Made by a program: the position numbers and the translations under genes. This document shows, piece by piece, positions 26,857 to 36,334 of a DNA stretch of 64,000 nucleotides. The notes under the pieces were generated by a model. That model saw only the letters and a list, made by a program, of their open reading frames with translations. It was not told where the DNA came from and searched no databases. The stretch is from Acidobacteriaceae bacterium (GTDB lineage: Bacteria > Acidobacteriota > Terriglobia > Terriglobales > Acidobacteriaceae): positions 1-64,000 of the forward strand of contig JASHNS010000004.1 of NCBI GenBank assembly GCA_030041515.1, read 5' to 3'. Every line of letters begins with the position of its first letter. The first letter of the stretch is position 1.

Positions 26857-26931
26857 CTAACCATGTTTGCGCTGGCCGGCCTTCAGCTGGCCGGTGCTTA
26901 GCTAACCGGCCCTGAGCTGACCGCCTTTTTG
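26857..26931. repeat. 15-bp tandem repeat array, locus 5 (five units), overlapping the gnd 3' end
   Basis: Units start at 26857, 26872, 26887, 26902 and 26917; CTGGCCGGCCTTCAG and CTGACCGCCTTTTTG are examples. The gnd stop codon (TAG, minus strand) is the first triplet of the unit at 26902, and the last residues of Gnd (QQKGGQLRAG) are read from the array. Confidence 0.92.
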
Positions 26932-27834
26932 TTGGCTCAGCACCGCGTGTCCGCCGAACTGATTGCGCATGATGGCAATCATCCGGTCGGTGAAATTGTT
27001 CTCCTCACGGCTACGAATCCGGCGCAGCAGCGACTCCGTAATGACCGGCGCGGAGACGTTCAGGTTGATCGCCTCGAAAACCGTCCAGCGCCCCTCGCCG
27101 GAATCCTCGACGTACGCCTCCAGGCCATCCAGCTCCGGATTTTGCTCGAGCGCCGCGGCGGTCAAATCCAGCAGCCACGACCGCACCACGCTGCCGTAGC
27201 GCCACACCTCCGCGATCTGCGCCAGATCCAGATCCATCTCTTCCTTGCGCTCCATGATCGCAAAACCTTCGGCATACGCCTGCATCATGCCGTACTCAAT
27301 ACCGTTGTGCACCATCTTCACAAAGTGCCCGGCTCCGGCCGGACCGACGTGTCCCCACCCCTTATCTTTGGCGGGCGCCAGCGTCTCGAAGATCGGATAC
27401 AGCCGCTCCACGGGATCGGCGTCGCCGCCCACCATCAGGCTGTATCCCTCCTTCAGCCCCCACACTCCGCCCGACGTGCCCACGTCGACGAAGTTGAACC
27501 CCTCGGCCTTCAGCTCGCGATGCCGCCGCTGGCTGTCCTGATAATTCGAGTTGCCGCCATCGATGATCGTGTCGCCCTCCGCGAGCAGCGGCTTCAGCCT
27601 GGCGATCGTGTCGTCCACCGGCTTGCCGGCAGGAACCATCAGCCAGATTGCGCGCGGCGCGGCCAACTTTCGCACCAACTCCTCCAGCGTGTGCGCGCCC
27701 ACGGAGCCGGATTCCGTCAGACGCTGCACGGCCTCCGCGCTGAAGTCGAAGCCGACGATCCTGTGGCCGCCGCGGCGCAGGCGCTCCGCCATGTTGCCGC
27801 CCATGCGTCCCAATCCAACAATGCCCAACTCCAT
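26902..27834 (-). CDS. gnd: 6-phosphogluconate dehydrogenase, short NAD-type
   Basis: The 310-residue enzyme decarboxylates 6-phosphogluconate to ribulose 5-phosphate. Motifs: GIVGLGRMGGNMAERLRRGG (coenzyme), GGNSNYQDSQRRH, and FVDVGTSGGVWGLKEGYSLM with KMVHNGIEYGMMQ. The roughly 300-residue size and the Asp after the second strand (VGFDFS, no Arg/Ser-Arg pair) point to the NAD-preferring GndA/YqeC class; this preference is an inference. I start at ATG 27834, which has AGGAGG 11 bases upstream, rather than an in-frame alternative 30 bases earlier that lies before that site. The C-terminus is repeat-encoded. Confidence 0.93.
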   Translation of the reverse strand: MELGIVGLGRMGGNMAERLRRGGHRIVGFDFSAEAVQRLTESGSVGAHTLEELVRKLAAPRAIWLMVPAGKPVDDTIARLKPLLAEGDTIIDGGNSNYQDSQRRHRELKAEGFNFVDVGTSGGVWGLKEGYSLMVGGDADPVERLYPIFETLAPAKDKGWGHVGPAGAGHFVKMVHNGIEYGMMQAYAEGFAIMERKEEMDLDLAQIAEVWRYGSVVRSWLLDLTAAALEQNPELDGLEAYVEDSGEGRWTVFEAINLNVSAPVITESLLRRIRSREENNFTDRMIAIMRNQFGGHAVLSQQKGGQLRAG

Positions 27835-27867
27835 ACTGACGAAATCCTCCTGGGAAAAATCCAAAAT

Positions 27868-28494
27868 CTACCGCGCGAGGGTGACTCCTGATTCGCTCAG
27901 CGTCGCCGCCAGCTTCGCCGAGCCCTCGTATTGCAAGGCGCGAATGCCCAACGCCGCCGCGGCTGCAACGTTCTCCGCACGATCGTCGATAAAAACCGTC
28001 TCGCCGGGATCGCTCCCGAGCACATCCAGCGCCATTCGATACATCCTCTGGTCCGGCTTGCGCAGGCCAACATAGGCTGAAGTGAAAAATGCGCGAAACA
28101 AGTCTCGCAGCCCAAACGTCTCCAGCCGGTACTCGTTCATGGCGCGCGATTCGTTGTTGACCATCGCCAGCCCATACTGATCCGATGCCGCAAGCCCGCG
28201 AAGGATTCTCAGCGCGCTGTCGGCAGGCATTTTAGATTCCGCGCGCATGGCGGCAAGGAAATCGGCTTCCGTGAAACTTCGCGGCTCGAAGAAGACCGTG
28301 TGCACCAGATATTCGTTCACGGAGATCTCGTCCTTCTCCCACGCGTCGTTCACCTCCGCGTGCCGATGCTCGAAGACTGCCACATCCAGCCCAAAGCGGG
28401 GCACCACCGCGTCGCGCTGCTGGCGATCCCAGCTATTCGTGAGCAGCACTCCGCCCACGTCCCACAGAATCGTGTTGATGCCGCGCAAGGACAT
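27868..28494 (-). CDS. HAD-superfamily hydrolase (YihX-like)
   Basis: The 208-residue HAD protein has motif I LWDVGGVLLTNSW, motif II MVNNESRAMNEYRL, a lysine in LRKPDQRMY, and motif III VFIDDRAENVAAAAALGI. It resembles the YihX/HAD-IA group that removes phosphate from sugar phosphates such as glucose 1-phosphate. It lies inside the pentose-phosphate operon between rpiB and gnd, which suits a sugar-phosphate substrate; the exact compound is not known. Spacing is 74 bp from rpiB and 33 bp to gnd. Confidence 0.85.
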   Translation of the reverse strand: MSLRGINTILWDVGGVLLTNSWDRQQRDAVVPRFGLDVAVFEHRHAEVNDAWEKDEISVNEYLVHTVFFEPRSFTEADFLAAMRAESKMPADSALRILRGLAASDQYGLAMVNNESRAMNEYRLETFGLRDLFRAFFTSAYVGLRKPDQRMYRMALDVLGSDPGETVFIDDRAENVAAAAALGIRALQYEGSAKLAATLSESGVTLAR

Positions 28495-28568
28495 CTCCTG
28501 AAGACTGGAATTCGGCGAGAAAGGGTCCGGGGCCCGGTGACGAGGAATGAAAAGATCGCGCCGCGATC

Positions 28569-29039
28569 TTACGACTTTGCTGTTTCGTGCATGTTACGGG
28601 CTTCGATGGCCATCACCTTGTTCAGCCGCCGCACGTAGCGCTCCACCTGCGACTGGAACTTCGCCTGGAGAAATGCGCCCACCAGATCGAACGCCGTCTC
28701 CGACCCGATAATCCGCGCTCCCATCACCAGCACGTTCATGTTGTCGTGCTCCACGCCCTGGTGCGCGGAATAGTGGTCGTGGCACATGCAGGCGCGAATG
28801 CCCGGCATCTTGTTGGCAGCCACGCACACCCCCACGCCGCTGCCGCAGATCAGGATGCCGCGCTCGGCCTGCCCGGCCTGCAGCGCGCGCCCCACGGCCT
28901 CGGCAAAATCGGGATAGTCGGATGGCTCCGCATTGAAGGCGCCGAGGTCGATGACCTCGTGTCCCAGCTTCTCCAGATATCCGCGCACTTCTTCCTTCAG
29001 CGCGTACCCCGCGTGATCGGCTCCAATCGCGAGTTTCAT
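28569..29039 (-). CDS. rpiB: Ribose-5-phosphate isomerase B
   Basis: The 156-residue RpiB/LacAB-family enzyme interconverts ribose 5-phosphate and ribulose 5-phosphate. [17 protein letters not shown] opens the protein, the catalytic-cysteine-containing [16 protein letters not shown] and [20 protein letters not shown] follow, with VMGARIIG after them. The ATG at 29039 lies two bases after the transketolase stop, so translation is coupled to tkt. Length is normal. Confidence 0.95.
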   Translation of the reverse strand: MKLAIGADHAGYALKEEVRGYLEKLGHEVIDLGAFNAEPSDYPDFAEAVGRALQAGQAERGILICGSGVGVCVAANKMPGIRACMCHDHYSAHQGVEHDNMNVLVMGARIIGSETAFDLVGAFLQAKFQSQVERYVRRLNKVMAIEARNMHETAKS

Positions 29040-29041
29040 GG

Positions 29042-31063
29042 TCACTTCCCCGCCATGGCCGGCTCAGTTTTCCGCACGCGCTCCACAAGTGCCCTGGCCC
29101 GAGCGGCGACGTTCTCCGCGCTGAAGCCGAGCTTCTCAAGCACCGTTGTGCCTGGAGCCGACGCGCCGAAGCGATCCAGCCCGACCACGTCGCCGTGGCG
29201 GCCAACATATTTCCACCATCCCAGCGACGCCCCCGCTTCGACAGCCAGCGTCGGCACGCCGTCCGGCAGAATCTCCGCCTTGTAGCTCTCCGGCTGCTCC
29301 TCGAAGATCTTCACGCTGGGCATGGACACCACGCGCGCCGTGATGCCGTCCTTCTTCAATTGCTCGGCCGCGCGGATCGCCGGCCACAATTCCGCGCCGG
29401 TGCCGATCAGCAGGACATCCGGGGCATCGCCGCCCCGCTCGACCACATAGCCGCCCTTGCGGACGCCCTCGAAGACCTTTTGCTTCACCGGATCGAGCAG
29501 CGGCAGATCCTGCCGCGAGAGCGCGAAGAATGAAGGGCCTTTGCGTTCGAGCGCGAGGCCCCACGCCGCAGAAGTCTCGTTCGCGTCCGCCGGCCGGAAA
29601 TCCGTGAGCCGTGGCACCGCGCGCAGCATCGTGAGCTGCTCCACGGGCTGATGCGTCGGCCCGTCTTCGCCCAACCCGATTGAGTCATGCGTAAAGACGA
29701 AGATCGAGTGCACGTCCATGATGGCGGCCATGCGCAGGGCCGGCTTCGCGTAATCAGTGAAAACGAAGAACGTCGATCCGTAGGGGATCACGCCGCCGTG
29801 CGCGGCCATGCCATTCACCATGGCGCACATGCCGAATTCGCGCACGCCGAAGTAGATGTTTTCTCCGCTGGCGTCCAGATGGAAATTTTTGCTGTCCTTG
29901 ATGACAGTCTTGGTCGAAGTCGACAAGTCCGCTGCGCCGCCGAAGAGCTCCGGGACCTGCTTCGCGAAGGCGTTCATCACCGTGTTGCCCGCGGTGCGCG
30001 TGGCCACCGGCTTCGAGTCGGCGGGGAACTGGGGCAGGCTCTGCGCCCATCCATCTTTCAGGCGGCCCGCCTGCACGCGCTCAAATTCGGCGGCCAATTC
30101 CGGGAACTGCTGTTTGTACCTGGCGAAGAGCGCGTTCCAGTCCGACTCCTCTTTCGCGCCCTTTTCTACGGCCTGCAGCCAGTTTTTCGCGGCATCGTCG
30201 GGCACCCAGAACGTTTTGTCGTCGGGCCAGCCCAGATTGCGCTTCGTCTCCTTCACGGCCTCGTCGCCGAGCGCCTCGCCGTGCGCCTTGCTGGTGCCCG
30301 CCTTGGGGCTGCCGTAGCCGATCACCGTGCGCACCGCGATGAATGACGGCTTGTCCTTCACGGCCTTCGCGGCTTCAATCGCCTTCGCGATGCCTTCGAG
30401 ATCGTTGCCATCTTCGACGATCTGCACGTGCCAGTGGTACGCCTCGAAGCGCTTCAGCCGATCCTCGGTAAAGGAAAGCTCGGTCGGGCCATCCAGCGAG
30501 ATCAGATTGTCGTCGTAGAGGCAGATCAGCTTGCCCAGCGCCAGGGTTCCCGCCAGCGACGCCGCCTCGTGCGAGACACCCTCCATCAGATCGCCGTCGC
30601 CGCACATCATGTAGGTGGTGTGATCGACAATGTCGAAACCCGGACGGTTGTAGATCGCCGCCAGATGTTTCTCGGCCATCGCCATGCCCACAGCCATCGC
30701 GAATCCCTGACCCAGCGGGCCGGTCGTCACCTCTACGCCGTCGGTGTCGCCGTACTCCGGATGCCCGGGCGTGTTCGATCCCCACTGCCGAAACTGCTTC
30801 AGGTCGTCGAGCGAAACCTTGTAGCCGGTCAGGTGCAGCGCGCCGTACAGCATCGCCGAGGCATGCCCGTTCGACAGCACGAAGCGGTCGCGGTTGACCC
30901 ACTTCGAGTGCTTTGGGTTGTGCCGCATGAACTTGTGAAAGAGGAGATAGGCCATGGGCGCGTCGCCCAGCGGCGCTCCCGGATGGCCGCTGTTGGCCTT
31001 CTGCACCGCATCCACCGCCAAAAAGCGCAGGGCATTAATCGACAACTGATCCAGTTCGTTCAT
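29042..31063 (-). CDS. tkt: Transketolase
   Basis: The 673-residue thiamine-diphosphate enzyme moves two-carbon units in the pentose phosphate pathway. Motifs: [39 protein letters not shown], the TPP site [13 protein letters not shown] followed by [11 protein letters not shown], and the pyrimidine-domain [20 protein letters not shown]. It starts at ATG 31063 after a GAGGAG site. It heads the run tkt-rpiB-HAD-gnd-zwf-pgl-glk. The 115-bp gap to the glucoamylase gene shows no clear terminator, so the two may be co-transcribed. Confidence 0.97.
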   Translation of the reverse strand: MNELDQLSINALRFLAVDAVQKANSGHPGAPLGDAPMAYLLFHKFMRHNPKHSKWVNRDRFVLSNGHASAMLYGALHLTGYKVSLDDLKQFRQWGSNTPGHPEYGDTDGVEVTTGPLGQGFAMAVGMAMAEKHLAAIYNRPGFDIVDHTTYMMCGDGDLMEGVSHEAASLAGTLALGKLICLYDDNLISLDGPTELSFTEDRLKRFEAYHWHVQIVEDGNDLEGIAKAIEAAKAVKDKPSFIAVRTVIGYGSPKAGTSKAHGEALGDEAVKETKRNLGWPDDKTFWVPDDAAKNWLQAVEKGAKEESDWNALFARYKQQFPELAAEFERVQAGRLKDGWAQSLPQFPADSKPVATRTAGNTVMNAFAKQVPELFGGAADLSTSTKTVIKDSKNFHLDASGENIYFGVREFGMCAMVNGMAAHGGVIPYGSTFFVFTDYAKPALRMAAIMDVHSIFVFTHDSIGLGEDGPTHQPVEQLTMLRAVPRLTDFRPADANETSAAWGLALERKGPSFFALSRQDLPLLDPVKQKVFEGVRKGGYVVERGGDAPDVLLIGTGAELWPAIRAAEQLKKDGITARVVSMPSVKIFEEQPESYKAEILPDGVPTLAVEAGASLGWWKYVGRHGDVVGLDRFGASAPGTTVLEKLGFSAENVAARARALVERVRKTEPAMAGK

Positions 31064-31178
31064 AAAGGCTTGTATCTCCTCGTTTTGGGAACCTGGGGCG
31101 TTTCAGGATGGTCAGACGCGCAAGTTTGATTGTCTCTCTACCCGATTAGATGACGCAAACCTGCGCGCAGTGCCGCAG

Positions 31179-33593
31179 TTAGGCTTCGAGTTCGACCTCA
31201 AAGTTCTTCCCTTCCCAGCGTTCCTCATCCGGCCAATAGAGAGTGAAGATGAGGGACCCGGTTTGGCCCTTCTCCGTGGGCAAATCCGCATACGACCCCA
31301 GAGCTCCCAGCTGCGTGCTCTCCAGGTCCTGCTGCGTCGCCCATCCATCCGCGGTCCACCTCACGCGAAATCGGTTCGCCGAGGTAATTCGCAGCGCCTT
31401 GCCAGCCGGCATGCTGCGAATCTGCCGCCGCAACACCTTGAAGACTTCAATCCCGCTGGGCGGATGGTTCCCTTTCGCATACCGCTCTTCCACGATCGGA
31501 ATGCAGTCGAAAACCCTGCCATCGGCCGCCGAGCGCAGCAGCTTCAGATACTCCGAGTGCGCCCACACCAGGGGCATCGCCGAGCCCGCCGGCCCGCCGA
31601 GCACCAGCCCGTTCGTATCGGGCTCGTCCCAAATCTGCTCGGGCAGCATGCCTCCAGCGGAGGCGAATTTCTCGATGGCAGCAATCAGGTCCCGCACGTC
31701 GCGCCCGGCCGCCAGCTCGTAATGCGCGCGCTCACCGGTCAGCAGCGGCCAGGCGCGTCCCTGACCCCAGCCCAGGAAAGGCCCTCCGTCGTTGCGCTGC
31801 CCGTACCCATCGTGGTTGTAGCGGCGCCAGCAAGGCCCCCTGGGCGTATCCACTTTCAGCGTGGCATCGACCACCTTCAGCGAATCCACAATCAGCTTGT
31901 CGTCCGCCGCGCGTACGCCGTAGCGCACCAACTCCAGAAATCCGGCGTCTGCGATCTCCCGCGCCTCGAACTCCGACTGCTCGCCGGGCGGAAGGTTGTT
32001 GATGTGCACCAGATCCTTGTCGCACTCGCCGTGCGCATACGGATCGCCGCACTCCGGCGGCCGAATCCGCATATAGTGCCGTTTCACCTCCGGCAGCAGC
32101 ACGCCGTTGTTGGTGACGGTCCAGTCTTCCAGGTTGCCTTCGAGCCAGTCCGCATGCTGTTCCAGAAACGCGGCCAGATCTTCCGATCCGTGCGCCCGCG
32201 CAATATCAGCCGCACAAATCAATCCCGCAATCACCGCGGCCAGTGTCGAGGGGGAATATCCCGCTGTCTCTTCCCATCGCTCCTGCTGGGTGACCGGCGC
32301 ATAGCGCACCAGGAAGCCGGCCGCTCGCTCCACAAATGGCACCACGTCGAAGTTGTTCAGCGCGTCCAGCTTCCACAGCCGCCACGCCAGCATGATGGGG
32401 AACGCCACTTCGTCGGCCTGGATGCCCGTCCAGTACGGGTCGCCGTTGACCCAGAAGTTCTGGGAGAAGCCGCCGTCGGGCTTCTGTGTGCACGCCAGGT
32501 ACACCAGCGCGCGCAGCGCCGTCTCCACGTGGCCGCAGGCCATCAGCGCGGTCGCGGTCTGCACCATATCGCGCGTCCACACCAGGTGGTAGCCGCCCAG
32601 ATCGTCGTCGCCCTTCGCGTAGCCCCACGGAATCGATGCCGATGCGATGAACGCCCCGGCAAACGTCTTGTCCTCATGCGCCAGCACCACGTTGTGGCTG
32701 ATGCGCAGCAGCCGGCCGCCATCGCCTGCCATCTTCGCGAGCTGGCGCGGCATGGTTACCCGATGCCACTGCTCCACAAATCGCCCCAGATGCTGCTCGA
32801 AGGGCACGGCCAGCGAACCCATCGTCGAAGCCAGCGCCGCATGATGCCCTTCTCCAAAACCAATCCCCAGGGTGAACTCGCGCGTATGCTCCGCGGGAAT
32901 TTCCCCCATGAGCGCGAGGTTGCCGTCCTGCGCCGACCCGAACTCCCAGTCCATCCGGTAATTCTGTTTCAGGTCCTGCCATCCATCGCTGGCGCCCACA
33001 AACCCGCAACTGGCGCGGCTGAATCCGCAATCCGCGGCGAAGGCCAGCGACATGATGTCCTTCCACGCTACGATCACCTGCTTGCCCGCCACATCGGCCA
33101 CGCGCGCGGAGTTGCCCATCCCGCCGCCCTGCAAATGGGGAGCGAGCAGCGCATACAGCCTCAGCCTGGAAAGGAAGCTTTTCCTGCCCTCCACCTTCAC
33201 GTGCACGAGCACGATCGGATAATGCGGGTCGGAGATCATGCGGCGCACGATCGCGTAGCGCCCCTCCGGATCGCGATTGCGCACCACCACCGCCTGCGCG
33301 CCCTGGTCGATGTAGTCGAATTCGTGGATCAGATCGCGCCGTTCCTCATGGAAGAACGTCTCCCCGTCCGTGATGAGGAACTGCATGTCGCGGATCTGCG
33401 GCCGGTCGATGGTCGGGCAGTAAATCTCGTTCAGGATCCCATGCGACACTGTGAACCAGACCTTGCTGGACGCGGCGTACGCGGTGCTCACCGTGTCCTT
33501 CGCGCTGGAAGTCCAGCGCGGCGCGAGGCCAGGGGCGCCAAAGGCCTCGCCCTGCCCGTTGATCCATCGATAGCGCGGCTCGGAATCTGCCAT
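31179..33593 (-). CDS. GH15 glucoamylase (glucan 1,4-alpha-glucosidase)
   Basis: The 804-residue enzyme has an N-terminal glucodextranase-like beta domain (residues 1 to about 280, GILNEIYCPTIDRPQIRDM) and an (alpha/alpha)6 GH15 catalytic domain (SASIPWGYAKGDDDLGGYHL, VWTRDMVQTATALMACG, FLGWGQGRAWPLLTGERAHY). It should release glucose from the non-reducing ends of alpha-glucans. There is no signal peptide, so it acts in the cytoplasm on stored or imported glucan and feeds the glucokinase and pentose-phosphate genes downstream. A pair of 13-bp direct repeats lies about 100 bp before the start. Confidence 0.92.
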   Translation of the reverse strand: MADSEPRYRWINGQGEAFGAPGLAPRWTSSAKDTVSTAYAASSKVWFTVSHGILNEIYCPTIDRPQIRDMQFLITDGETFFHEERRDLIHEFDYIDQGAQAVVVRNRDPEGRYAIVRRMISDPHYPIVLVHVKVEGRKSFLSRLRLYALLAPHLQGGGMGNSARVADVAGKQVIVAWKDIMSLAFAADCGFSRASCGFVGASDGWQDLKQNYRMDWEFGSAQDGNLALMGEIPAEHTREFTLGIGFGEGHHAALASTMGSLAVPFEQHLGRFVEQWHRVTMPRQLAKMAGDGGRLLRISHNVVLAHEDKTFAGAFIASASIPWGYAKGDDDLGGYHLVWTRDMVQTATALMACGHVETALRALVYLACTQKPDGGFSQNFWVNGDPYWTGIQADEVAFPIMLAWRLWKLDALNNFDVVPFVERAAGFLVRYAPVTQQERWEETAGYSPSTLAAVIAGLICAADIARAHGSEDLAAFLEQHADWLEGNLEDWTVTNNGVLLPEVKRHYMRIRPPECGDPYAHGECDKDLVHINNLPPGEQSEFEAREIADAGFLELVRYGVRAADDKLIVDSLKVVDATLKVDTPRGPCWRRYNHDGYGQRNDGGPFLGWGQGRAWPLLTGERAHYELAAGRDVRDLIAAIEKFASAGGMLPEQIWDEPDTNGLVLGGPAGSAMPLVWAHSEYLKLLRSAADGRVFDCIPIVEERYAKGNHPPSGIEVFKVLRRQIRSMPAGKALRITSANRFRVRWTADGWATQQDLESTQLGALGSYADLPTEKGQTGSLIFTLYWPDEERWEGKNFEVELEA

Positions 33594-33678
33594 GCATCCA
33601 CCCTTCTGCTGACGCTGGGAGAAGAAAAAGAAGGACCCGATCTTAAAGATTCCGCGATACCTTGTGCGGCTTCCTTTT

Positions 33679-33718
33679 TATCAGACCGCGATGAAGAAAA
33701 ATCGGTATCAGATCGCGA
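33679..33718. promoter_or_regulatory. 13-bp direct-repeat pair upstream of the glucoamylase gene
   Basis: TATCAGACCGCGA (33679-33691) and TATCAGATCGCGA (33706-33718) match at 12 of 13 positions with a 27-bp period, close to 2.5 helical turns. They lie in the 187-bp gap between the two glycoside-hydrolase genes, upstream of the GH15 start on the minus strand. A regulator site is plausible; nothing in the window identifies the regulator. Confidence 0.4.
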
Positions 33719-33780
33719 CGACCAGGAAACCCGCGGGGCAGGAGCCTCAACACTAACCCGTATCGCTATCCTCCGGCCTG

Positions 33781-35253
33781 TCACATCACCTGATCATTCG
33801 CATCCGGGTCCGGATGAAACTGCACCAGGTCCATGGCGTGCTTCACTTCGGTGTTCTTCATGAACTGCTCCCAAACGAAGCCGGTTCGCTGGTTCTCGGC
33901 CATCAGCATCATGATGCCCTGATCGATCCCGAGCACGTCCGGGCCGTACCATCTCGCGTGCGGCTGGAAGGCATCGACGAATCCGTACTTTGAGTACACC
34001 TTATCCTTGAACTCCGCGCGCATGCTCAGCAACACGTGCGAGCACTCCGCCGGCAGAAAGACCATGGACCCTCCTGCCGCATTGGGCACCAGCGTGCCGT
34101 CCGGATCGCCCATGGTTGGGGGCCCTCCCCAGACGCGGTAGCCCTCGCGGGAGTCCGACGCGGAGAGCCCCCACAGATTCTGGTCCCACCAGGGAAACTT
34201 CCTGCCCATCGTCAAACACCACAACTGGTGGGCGCGTGTCGCCGCAATCGAGTTGGTGAAGTAGTTCGCATGCAGGTCCGCCAGGTTGCGCAGGTCGCAC
34301 CACGCATGCGCGTACTGGTGGATAAAGATCGGCGCCACGCCGCTGATGTACGTCACTCCGCCGAACTGGATTACGGGCCGCTGCAGTGCGTTCCACGTTT
34401 CCGGGGGGATCGCATGCGTCGGCGACCCAATGGCCAGCAGATACATCACCAGCAGTTCCGAGTAGATATCCCAGCGATGATCCAGAAATCCCTGGTCCGG
34501 CAGCCAGCCCATCGAGAGCGTCTGGCCGCCGTTCATCATCCACTGCCAGTCCACCCGCCGGTAGAACGTCGTTGCCAGCGCCTCGATCCGCTGATTCCCC
34601 GCAAAATACTGCCGGCAGGTCAGGATCCCGCACAGCAGCCAGCATGTATCGATCGACGACAGCTCGCAGCCGAACATGCGCTGCCCACTCTCGATGTCGA
34701 TGAAGTGGTACAGGAACCCGTGCTCGTGCGGGCAATCTTCCAGCAGGAACGCCAGCGTCTTTTCCACACGAGTTTCGCACTCGAAGCGCGTCAGGTAGTT
34801 GCGCTTGTGTGCGATGCACAGCGCCGTCAGCCCAAAACCCGTCGCGGCAATGCTGGAAACGCGGCTTTCCGACAGGCCCTGCACCGGCGCCCGATCCCGC
34901 ACCAGCCCCGTCTTCGGGCTGGCCTCGTTGTAGAAGAAGTCCGAGATGCGCCCTTCCATGTCATCCAGCAGCGCCTCGCCTTCTTTGGTCACCTGCACCA
35001 GCGGCCGGTTGATGAACAACCCCGGCGGGTGCGCGAACTGCTTTGCTGCCTGCGATTCCGGTTTCGGCTGCTGACCGGCTTTCACCGGAGGCGCCTGGCG
35101 CTGATTCTGATTCTGGTTCTGGCCGTGGTTCTGCGCCAGCAGCGACGGTCCCAGCGCCAGCGCGCTCGCCGCTCCGGCTCGCTTCAGCAGGTCCCGGCGG
35201 GTGAGGCGCGGGGGGGTCAGGAATGATCGGGTTTCGTCGTCCAGGTCAGGCAA
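33781..35253 (-). CDS. Tat-exported PF10091 glucoamylase-like / endo-beta-1,2-glucanase family protein
   Basis: The 490-residue protein has a twin-arginine signal (LTRRDLLKRAG, residues 17-27, then ASALALGPSLLAQ), a short Q/N-rich linker, and an (alpha/alpha)-barrel domain. Segments GLTALCIAHKRNYLTRFEC, FLYHFIDIESGQRMFGCELS, STDTCW-like SSIDTCWLLCGILTCR and GGSMVFLPAECSHVLLSMR fit the PF10091 (GH144-like) family, whose characterised members cut beta-1,2-glucan. Substrate here is an inference. The start is TTG at 35253; no in-frame ATG precedes the Tat motif. The enzyme would act outside the cytoplasm while the GH15 neighbour acts inside. Confidence 0.78.
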   Translation of the reverse strand: MPDLDDETRSFLTPPRLTRRDLLKRAGAASALALGPSLLAQNHGQNQNQNQRQAPPVKAGQQPKPESQAAKQFAHPPGLFINRPLVQVTKEGEALLDDMEGRISDFFYNEASPKTGLVRDRAPVQGLSESRVSSIAATGFGLTALCIAHKRNYLTRFECETRVEKTLAFLLEDCPHEHGFLYHFIDIESGQRMFGCELSSIDTCWLLCGILTCRQYFAGNQRIEALATTFYRRVDWQWMMNGGQTLSMGWLPDQGFLDHRWDIYSELLVMYLLAIGSPTHAIPPETWNALQRPVIQFGGVTYISGVAPIFIHQYAHAWCDLRNLADLHANYFTNSIAATRAHQLWCLTMGRKFPWWDQNLWGLSASDSREGYRVWGGPPTMGDPDGTLVPNAAGGSMVFLPAECSHVLLSMRAEFKDKVYSKYGFVDAFQPHARWYGPDVLGIDQGIMMLMAENQRTGFVWEQFMKNTEVKHAMDLVQFHPDPDANDQVM

Positions 35254-35599
35254 TCCGGCAAGTCCATCAGGGGATTTGGTCGTTCAGCAAAGGAGTGGCG
35301 CTTCAGCCACCCGCGGCCGGGGAGCGCAACCTTCCCACCGCCACAGACGCTTCCACCGAACTTCAGGATGCAGACAATGGCTGCGTGCTGCTCTTGTCTT
35401 TACTGTAAACGCCAGAGCCCTGCCGCGCACCTCGCCCGCCAGGCCGGCTCGACAACTCCGCCTGGACGGCCAGTCCCTGCACCCTGCAGGCGCCGGGGCG
35501 CATCCTTTAAAATCGTAGAGCGCAGTTGCGGGCTCCTCCGCAAGTGGCCCGCGCGACCCCTTCCGGACAAACCACAACCTCACACCCAGGAGGATTGCT
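35254..35599. other. 346-bp intergenic region between divergent glucanase and sod genes
   Basis: No gene is supported here. A small hairpin GTGGC...GCCAC (35295-35310) resembles the gene-end palindromes elsewhere. The palindrome TTTACTGTAAA (35399-35409) could be an operator or part of a promoter for the minus-strand glucanase gene. The sod ribosome site AGGAGG is at 35588-35593. Confidence 0.5.
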
Positions 35600-36208
35600 T
35601 TGGCACACGAAGTTCCACCGCTTCCCTACGATTACAAGGCGCTCGAGCCCCATATCGACGAGCAGACGATGCACCTCCACCATGACAAGCACCACCAGGC
35701 TTACGTCAACAATCTCAACGGCGCCATCGAAAAGCACTCCGAGCTGGCCGCCAAATCCGTCGACGACCTGCTGCGCAACATCAATTCTGTGCCCGAAGAC
35801 GTGCGCACCGTGGTTCGCAATAATGGCGGCGGCCACTCCAACCACAGCATGTTCTGGGCCATCATGAAGCCCAACGGCGGCGGCGAGCCCACCGGGGCCA
35901 TCGGCGAGCAGATCAAAAAGGACTTCGGCTCCTTTGAGGACTTCAAAAAGCAGTTCAACGAGGCTGCGGCGAAGCAGTTCGGCTCCGGCTGGGGCTGGCT
36001 CATCTGGGACGGCAAGCTGAAAGTCATCACCACCGCCAACCAGGACAGCCCGCTCATGCAGGGCCACTTTCCCATCCTCGGCAACGACGTGTGGGAGCAC
36101 GCCTATTACCTCAAGTACCAGAACCGCCGCCCGGAGTACCTCGCCGCGTGGTGGAATACCGTCAACTGGGACGAAGTGAACAAGCGCTTCGCCCAGGCGA
36201 AGAAGTAA
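35600..36208 (+). CDS. sodA: Fe/Mn superoxide dismutase
   Basis: The 202-residue enzyme dismutates superoxide. [19 protein letters not shown] and [17 protein letters not shown] give the first metal histidine (about residue 27); [11 protein letters not shown] supplies the second; the last ligands are in [15 protein letters not shown] (Asp, His). Metal choice (Fe or Mn) is not certain; the GGG-x-x-N-H-S pattern is seen in both. The start is TTG at 35600: a perfect AGGAGG lies six bases upstream and the protein begins at the conserved site. No signal peptide is present. A strong terminator follows. Confidence 0.95.
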   Translation: MAHEVPPLPYDYKALEPHIDEQTMHLHHDKHHQAYVNNLNGAIEKHSELAAKSVDDLLRNINSVPEDVRTVVRNNGGGHSNHSMFWAIMKPNGGGEPTGAIGEQIKKDFGSFEDFKKQFNEAAAKQFGSGWGWLIWDGKLKVITTANQDSPLMQGHFPILGNDVWEHAYYLKYQNRRPEYLAAWWNTVNWDEVNKRFAQAKK

Positions 36209-36225
36209 CAGGGCGCATCGGGTGA

Positions 36226-36256
36226 CCCACATCTGCCGGAATTTGGCAGATGTGGG
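36226..36256 (+). terminator. Rho-independent-type hairpin after sod
   Basis: A 12-bp perfect stem (CCCACATCTGCC at 36226-36237, complement at 36245-36256) closes a seven-base AT-rich loop 18 bases after the sod stop. The T-tract is weak. Confidence 0.75.
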
Positions 36257-36334
36257 ATTGCCGCACTTCCGGCCCCGCTCGCCGCCGTATCATGGACCTT
36301 CCGCCCATTCCGAGTTGAGGAAGGTCCTTTTCGC

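Noticed and set aside
31170-33863. 897-codon plus-strand frame over the glucoamylase gene
   Set aside because: The minus strand encodes a complete GH15 enzyme; the plus frame is rich in His/Arg/Gln with no domain, as expected for a shadow.
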